Below the pieces are notes generated by a model. The model did no database searches, had not been told where the DNA came from, and saw nothing but the letters and a program-made list of their open reading frames with translations. From an uncultured Gammaproteobacteria bacterium (lineage in GTDB: Bacteria; Pseudomonadota; Gammaproteobacteria; CAJQNE01): DNA of 26,198 nucleotides. Made by a program: the position numbers and the translations under genes. This document shows, piece after piece, positions 21,951 through 26,198 of the stretch (position 1 is the stretch's first letter; each line of letters starts with the position of its first letter). The stretch covers positions 1 to 26,198 of the forward strand of contig CAJQNE010000299.1 of NCBI GenBank assembly GCA_905479545.1, read 5' to 3'.

Positions 21951-23647
21951 TAGCGGCGTTTCCTTTTATCACGGCCGAAAATCAGCGATTGTGGGCGACG
22001 CTCTAGTGAGTCGACTAATGACCGGATAGCGCGGGCGGTTTCTTCGAGCTCTGCCGACATCCGGGTGACGTTATATTGCAGTGGCGAGCCGTTATCGAGC
22101 ACGCCGCCAGCCAATCTTAAAGTCTCGTCGAGGCTTTCTAGCGCCTGCAAGGCGGAGGCGATGGTGTTATTGAGGTTGCCAATATCGACGTCGCGTAACA
22201 AGCGGCGGAGGGACAGAATTGAGGTGTTGGCATTAGCCAGAATCTTGTCGATATCCGGCGAGTTCACCAGGCCGTTGGCACCACTTAAAATGCCATTCAA
22301 ATTCCTCGCCATGGTGTCGATATCAAGCTGATCGATTTTTGCAGCAAAATTTTCGACTACCCGTTGCAAGCCTTCCAGCCCACCGGATACGGTCGGCATT
22401 TCGGTGAATTCAGAGCCCGTGTTACCAACTAAAATCGGCTCAGACTCGGGCATTACCACCAAATCAACATACAGCTGGCCGGTAAGCAGGCTGCCTTTAT
22501 TCAGTCGGGCCCGAAGCCCACGATCGATAAGCCTTTGGATGGTTTGTTCCGCACTCTCGGTGGACTGAGAGCGCTCGCCGTTAGCGGTCGTCCGGATCAT
22601 TCGCTCAGGTTCTATTTCGACCAATATCGGAATGCGGAAATCCAAATCGTCGTCGTTATATTCCAGCCGGATATCCAGTACCGAGCCCATTTTCAGGCCG
22701 GCAAACTCCACCGGAGCACCGGGCTGCAGGCCACGGACTGATTGGTCAAAATACATGACGTATTTGAGTTTTTGAGTGAAAGCTTTGGCTTCAATGCTTT
22801 CGATATTGGGGTGCAGTGTGAATACCAGGTCGCCAACATCGCCAGCGAAGGTTTCGAGTGTGTCGGGCGTGTCGAACGCCAGACCGCCGTAGATGAGTGA
22901 CTGTAGCGATTCGGTTTGTACTTTAAAACCGGTGGCACCGGCTTCTACTGAAACGCCACTGACATTCCAGAATCGGGTATTGCCCCGAATCATTTGGTCG
23001 AACGGGTCGCGGATAAAGGCATGGATGAAGACGCTTTGGCGGTCGTCGCCGAGCTCATGGCCGAGCACTTCTCCCGCCAACACGCCGCGGTAATAAACCG
23101 GCGAACCGGTATCAATAGAGCCGAGTTTTTCCGCTACCAGAGTAATTTGTTGGCCGGCTTCAGCCGAGGTGACCAGAGGCGCTTTCTGTAAGCCGATAAA
23201 ACGGCTTTGCGGCGCGCCTTCGCCGGGGTCTATCTCGATATAAGCACCGGAGAGCAGAGTGCCGAGCCCTGATGCTCCCCGCAAGCTCAGTTGTGGTCGG
23301 ACAATCCAGAAATTGGTGCTGCGGCGAAGGAAGTTATCAGTGCCTTTGTCGAGGTCGACGGTGAGCACGACATTGTCGAAGTTCTCACTAAAACGAACGG
23401 AACGCACCAAGCCAATATCGACGCTTTTGTACTTAACGCGGGTTTTACCCGCCTGAATGCCATTCGCCGTCTGAAACTGTAGCTCTACAACGGGGCCCTG
23501 AGCAGACAAGGTCGAGAAAATAAGCCAGGCTCCGACCAGCAGAGTAATAACCGGCACGATCCATACCAGCGATGGCCCGGAACGCGATTGCAGTTCGGGC
23601 GCATGGATCTTGTTAGCGTTTACATTTTGCGGCGTTTCGTCCTGCAC
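21950..23647 (-). CDS. pqiB: PqiB-like MCE-domain intermembrane transport protein
   Basis: 565 residues, close to the E. coli protein (546). One N-terminal membrane helix (about 28-50, LVWIVPVITLLVGAWLIF) anchors it in the inner membrane. Three MCE domains follow (about 52-150, 165-270, 285-395), each with the G-x-x-V-x-y-x-G-v/s-G-x-V pattern (IQAGKTRVKYKSVDIGLV, IDTGSPVYYRGVLAGEV, LQPGAPVEFAGLKMGSV). The C-terminal helical stretch (about 430-555) would form the needle-like hexamer tunnel. It moves phospholipids or other lipids between membranes. The start is GTG 23647 with GGGGGAG upstream. It is 145 bp downstream of pqiA, the widest gap in the operon. Confidence 0.93.
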   Translation of the reverse strand: MQDETPQNVNANKIHAPELQSRSGPSLVWIVPVITLLVGAWLIFSTLSAQGPVVELQFQTANGIQAGKTRVKYKSVDIGLVRSVRFSENFDNVVLTVDLDKGTDNFLRRSTNFWIVRPQLSLRGASGLGTLLSGAYIEIDPGEGAPQSRFIGLQKAPLVTSAEAGQQITLVAEKLGSIDTGSPVYYRGVLAGEVLGHELGDDRQSVFIHAFIRDPFDQMIRGNTRFWNVSGVSVEAGATGFKVQTESLQSLIYGGLAFDTPDTLETFAGDVGDLVFTLHPNIESIEAKAFTQKLKYVMYFDQSVRGLQPGAPVEFAGLKMGSVLDIRLEYNDDDLDFRIPILVEIEPERMIRTTANGERSQSTESAEQTIQRLIDRGLRARLNKGSLLTGQLYVDLVVMPESEPILVGNTGSEFTEMPTVSGGLEGLQRVVENFAAKIDQLDIDTMARNLNGILSGANGLVNSPDIDKILANANTSILSLRRLLRDVDIGNLNNTIASALQALESLDETLRLAGGVLDNGSPLQYNVTRMSAELEETARAIRSLVDSLERRPQSLIFGRDKRKRR

Positions 23648-23792
23648 CAGAATGACTCCCCCGAGTACTGCTCTCCCACTGCTTTATTTGAGCTTATCTG
23701 AGTTTAGCCAGAATACTCAGGAACTTCGACAAGTTGTGCCACAACGGCCAAAGCTAAAATTAAACAGACCCAATCGGCGCGCCAGAGCGAAG

Positions 23793-25130
23793 TTACGTTA
23801 TTGCCAAGGCCCGGTCTGCGGAGTTAGCTCCATTGTCGTGGTCGGTATTGTCCCAAATTAGTCGCGGATCAAAGCTGTGTGCGGCCAGCATGGTCAGCAC
23901 GACTACGCCACAGAAAAACACCGCGCCGACATGAGCGGTCACGTTCGCTAATACACCGAGTTGCACCAGACCCGTTAGCAGCGCGACCAGATAAATATCA
24001 ATCATCGACCAGGCGCCGACTAACTCAGTGAGGTGGTAAATTTTCGTCCGGTCGCGAGGCCGCCAGGATGATTGGCGACGAACGGATACCATCAGGTAGG
24101 CCAGCATAATTAACTTCATAATGGGCACCACCAAACTGGCAAATAATACGATTAGAGCCAATCCCCAGTAACCACTAGCGATAAGCCCTTGCACGCCGCT
24201 AAGAATTGTATCGGGCTCGCCTTTGCCAAGCTTGGATGCAGTCATAATCGGGTAAATATTGGCCGGTAACAGCAATACGCTGGCCGCTGCCATGAGTGCC
24301 CAGGTGCGCTGCAGGCTATTCGTTTTCCGGCGATGCAGTGCCGCACCGCAACGACGACAGCCCGAGTGGCTGTGGGTGTCGATGTCTTTGTGTAACAGGT
24401 CGCAACTGTGACAGCTGACTAATATCTCACCCGGCTGAATATCAGCGGCCGTTAGTGGCTCAACTCCGGAGACAGACCATAATGCTTGTGGCTCAAAATT
24501 TACCTTCGCCGCTGCCATAACCACCATCAAAACCATCACTGCCACCACCGCTAAGCCTGGCGCAACAGCAGCCAAACCTTGCAGCTTTACGGCCGCTAAC
24601 AAAGTGCCCAACATGAACACGCCGATCATGCTCCACGGTATTAGAGCCTGAACCAGCCGGAATACCGGCCCCATAAACCACGGTCTTTTGCCTAAGCTGG
24701 CAGGCCACAGCAGCCATAACATGCCAACAATAACGATTGCTGGAAACGCCACGCTGGTTGCAATAACCACTAACCCCAGCAGGCCAAGGTCACGCTCAAA
24801 CAGGCTGAAAGCACCGGTCAGCATAACGCTGTCAACCGTCGTGCCACCGGCCTCCAGAGTTATGAAGGAACAGAGGTTGGCCATCAATAGCAGGGCTGCG
24901 GCCGCGATGTATAACGCCAGGCAGCGGCTAATCGAATTTGGCACCTGGCGATAGAGGAAGCTGTGGCAACGGCTGCAATTTGCCTTTGTACCAGCGGGCG
25001 CTGTGGTGATGCTGTGTAGCTGATCACAACCCGGACAGGCAATCACCTCGGCGGCGTTGCTGCTGTTATCGCTTAGAAGTTCGGCACCAGTGCTTGCTGA
25101 ATTGGGGTAGGCGCTTGAGGTAAGGTCCAT
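23793..25130 (-). CDS. pqiA: PqiA-like inner membrane protein with two zinc ribbons
   Basis: 445 residues, slightly longer than E. coli PqiA. It has two copies of the PqiA unit, each beginning with a zinc ribbon: CPGC...CSRC (Cys32, 35, 52, 55) and CHSC...CRRC (Cys240, 243, 258, 261). Each is followed by about four membrane helices. PqiA is the membrane partner of PqiB and PqiC. The start is the ATG at 25130. First gene of the five-gene minus-strand operon pqiA-pqiB-pqiC-lolA-like-RND. Confidence 0.93.
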   Translation of the reverse strand: MDLTSSAYPNSASTGAELLSDNSSNAAEVIACPGCDQLHSITTAPAGTKANCSRCHSFLYRQVPNSISRCLALYIAAAALLLMANLCSFITLEAGGTTVDSVMLTGAFSLFERDLGLLGLVVIATSVAFPAIVIVGMLWLLWPASLGKRPWFMGPVFRLVQALIPWSMIGVFMLGTLLAAVKLQGLAAVAPGLAVVAVMVLMVVMAAAKVNFEPQALWSVSGVEPLTAADIQPGEILVSCHSCDLLHKDIDTHSHSGCRRCGAALHRRKTNSLQRTWALMAAASVLLLPANIYPIMTASKLGKGEPDTILSGVQGLIASGYWGLALIVLFASLVVPIMKLIMLAYLMVSVRRQSSWRPRDRTKIYHLTELVGAWSMIDIYLVALLTGLVQLGVLANVTAHVGAVFFCGVVVLTMLAAHSFDPRLIWDNTDHDNGANSADRALAIT

Positions 25131-25198
25131 GCAGTGTCGGGCCTCCGTAATTCAGAATCAGGCCGCTACTCACTATAGCCCATCAAGGGAGTGAATAA

Positions 25199-25212
25199 AG
25201 TGCCGAAGCACT
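25199..25212 (-). terminator. UUCG-tetraloop terminator after the mutarotase gene
   Basis: On the minus strand AGTGC-TTCG-GCACT forms a 5-bp stem with the very stable C(UUCG)G loop, followed by TTTATTC. It lies 53 bases after the mutarotase stop and would separate that gene from the pqi operon. The stem is short, so this is a moderate call. Confidence 0.4.
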
Positions 25213-25265
25213 AGGCGATATATCCTGAAGATCGGCTCTCGCGGTGATGGTGATTTATTAGCGCG

Positions 25266-26180
25266 TTATTTTGCAGCGCTCAGAATTTGAATGGCCTCAG
25301 TATGCTTTCCGGGCGCTAGTCGTAGCTCATCAGCAAAAGCCGCGCCGCGCTCGATACAGACAAAATTTCGAAAGCCTTGTTGAATGTCGGCCATACGAGC
25401 AGCCAGTGATTCGCCAGGGTTCCAGGTAATGACGGTGGGGCAGTCGCTACCCAGAATATTCAGTGCGGGCTGCTCATCCAATAGTAGCTGTTGTTGCTTA
25501 CGCACGCCCTCATAAACCCGGTCAACTTCACCGGCAAAGCGAAGCAGGCCGTGCTGTGTTTGTTGGCTAAGGTGGTCGGTGGCATCCAGGTAGCGCTCGT
25601 CCTCCAATCCGGTAACCGACACGCTATCAATGTCATTTACTGCTAGATAGCTGTGCAAAGCCCAGCTCAACGGTAGCGGCGTAGTACCGGTGTTGCTGAT
25701 ACGGATTTTATGTTCGAGCTGCCGGCTCACTACAATCTGCAATTGGATAAGAAAGTTATAGGCGAACACTGTTTTGTCGTTGGCATCTGGGCGATATTCA
25801 AACTCGATTACACATTCGCCATGGTCTTTTTCGGTAGCTCCGACCAGCTTCCAGGGTTTGTTCCGGACAAAGCCGTGTTTGGGTAGCGACGAGTCGCGTC
25901 GGTTTACCCCAAACCATGGGGCACAGACAGGAACCCCGCCGCGAATTGCAGTGCCGTGCTCGAGAGTTGCCAGTGGGCTAAGCCAGAGTAAGTCGCCCGC
26001 TGGTTCTTTAGTATTGTTAGCAGGCTTGGGTTTAAAGCTCAGCACCTGAGCACCCTGCAAACTGATAACGGCTTCGCACAGAGGGCTGCTGACATTGAGC
26101 AGCATCAAGTCGCCGCGGCCGTACTTTTCTTTGCTCTTAATTACGCTGATCCAGCGGCTTTTTTTGGCTTGCGTCGACAT
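25266..26180 (-). CDS. yeaD: D-hexose-6-phosphate mutarotase (glucose-6-phosphate 1-epimerase)
   Basis: 304 residues, close to E. coli YeaD (294). Galactose-mutarotase-like fold with the family motifs GAQVLSFKP, LLWLSPLATLEHGTAIRGGVPVCAPWFG, PKHGFVRNKPW (catalytic-site His), LSWALHSYLAV (second His) and VITWNPGE...FVCIERGAA (catalytic Glu region). It interconverts the alpha and beta anomers of glucose-6-phosphate and similar sugars in the cytoplasm. The start is the ATG at 26180. It stands 135 bp upstream of pqiA on the same strand, with a small hairpin between, so it is probably a separate unit. Confidence 0.92.
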   Translation of the reverse strand: MSTQAKKSRWISVIKSKEKYGRGDLMLLNVSSPLCEAVISLQGAQVLSFKPKPANNTKEPAGDLLWLSPLATLEHGTAIRGGVPVCAPWFGVNRRDSSLPKHGFVRNKPWKLVGATEKDHGECVIEFEYRPDANDKTVFAYNFLIQLQIVVSRQLEHKIRISNTGTTPLPLSWALHSYLAVNDIDSVSVTGLEDERYLDATDHLSQQTQHGLLRFAGEVDRVYEGVRKQQQLLLDEQPALNILGSDCPTVITWNPGESLAARMADIQQGFRNFVCIERGAAFADELRLAPGKHTEAIQILSAAK

Positions 26181-26198
26181 GAGTTTCTTGGGCTAATA

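Noticed and set aside
1..26198. CRISPR arrays, tRNA or rRNA genes, insertion sequences
   Set aside because: No regularly spaced repeats, cloverleaf sequence, transposase motif or terminal inverted repeats were seen.

Overview
The window looks like chromosomal DNA of a free-living, probably marine or aquatic gammaproteobacterium that handles lipids. Evidence for this is a PqiABC lipid-transport operon in unusual company, a START-domain lipid-binding protein, an EthA-like Baeyer-Villiger monooxygenase paired with a hydrolase, and an EphD-like epoxide-hydrolase domain. Such a mix is familiar from Spongiibacteraceae, Halieaceae and similar groups. That placement is an inference from gene content; there is no rRNA or marker gene here.

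Layout. (1) 1-978, minus: N-terminal hydrolase half of an EphD-like gene that runs off the window, with a candidate operator upstream. (2) 1412-3324: divergent LysR regulator and pirin with a textbook ATC-N9-GAT LysR box between them; an orphan plus-strand terminator lies at 1246-1283. (3) 3617-8676, minus: a compact four-gene operon, visibly more AT-rich than its neighbours, wedged between the 3' ends of the pirin and AraC genes. In transcription order it encodes an N6-adenine DNA methyltransferase, a protein with both a MORC/Hsp90-like ATPase and a histidine-kinase-like module, a receiver-domain protein with a small unrecognised C-terminal domain, and a soluble ComEC-like metallo-beta-lactamase-fold hydrolase. 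The genes overlap or nearly abut. I do not recognise this combination as a named system and consider it the best candidate here for an undescribed defence or DNA-surveillance system. (4) 8958-12406: AraC regulator divergent from a BVMO/hydrolase pair, with a perfect palindrome between them. (5) 12486-14246, minus: a long GPH-type MFS transporter. (6) 14536-15258: a secreted START-domain protein. (7) 15318-17095: a small membrane protein divergent from a MocR-type regulator. (8) 17096-17527: a long perfect palindrome and a small gene remnant broken at, or frameshifted on, an A AAA AAC heptamer. (9) 17528-25130, minus: pqiA-pqiB-pqiC-lolA-like-RND, a five-gene envelope lipid-transport operon whose last protein carries a cyclic-nucleotide-binding domain. 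(10) 25266-26180, minus: D-hexose-6-phosphate mutarotase.

How the genes could work together. In the island, the kinase-like protein could sense a signal through its MORC-like half, phosphorylate the receiver protein, and so license the MBL-fold hydrolase, with methylation marking self DNA. This is a hypothesis. In the pqi operon, an MCE tunnel (PqiABC) and an RND/LolA-like pair are co-expressed, suggesting coordinated lipid movement between the two membranes, possibly gated by a cyclic nucleotide.
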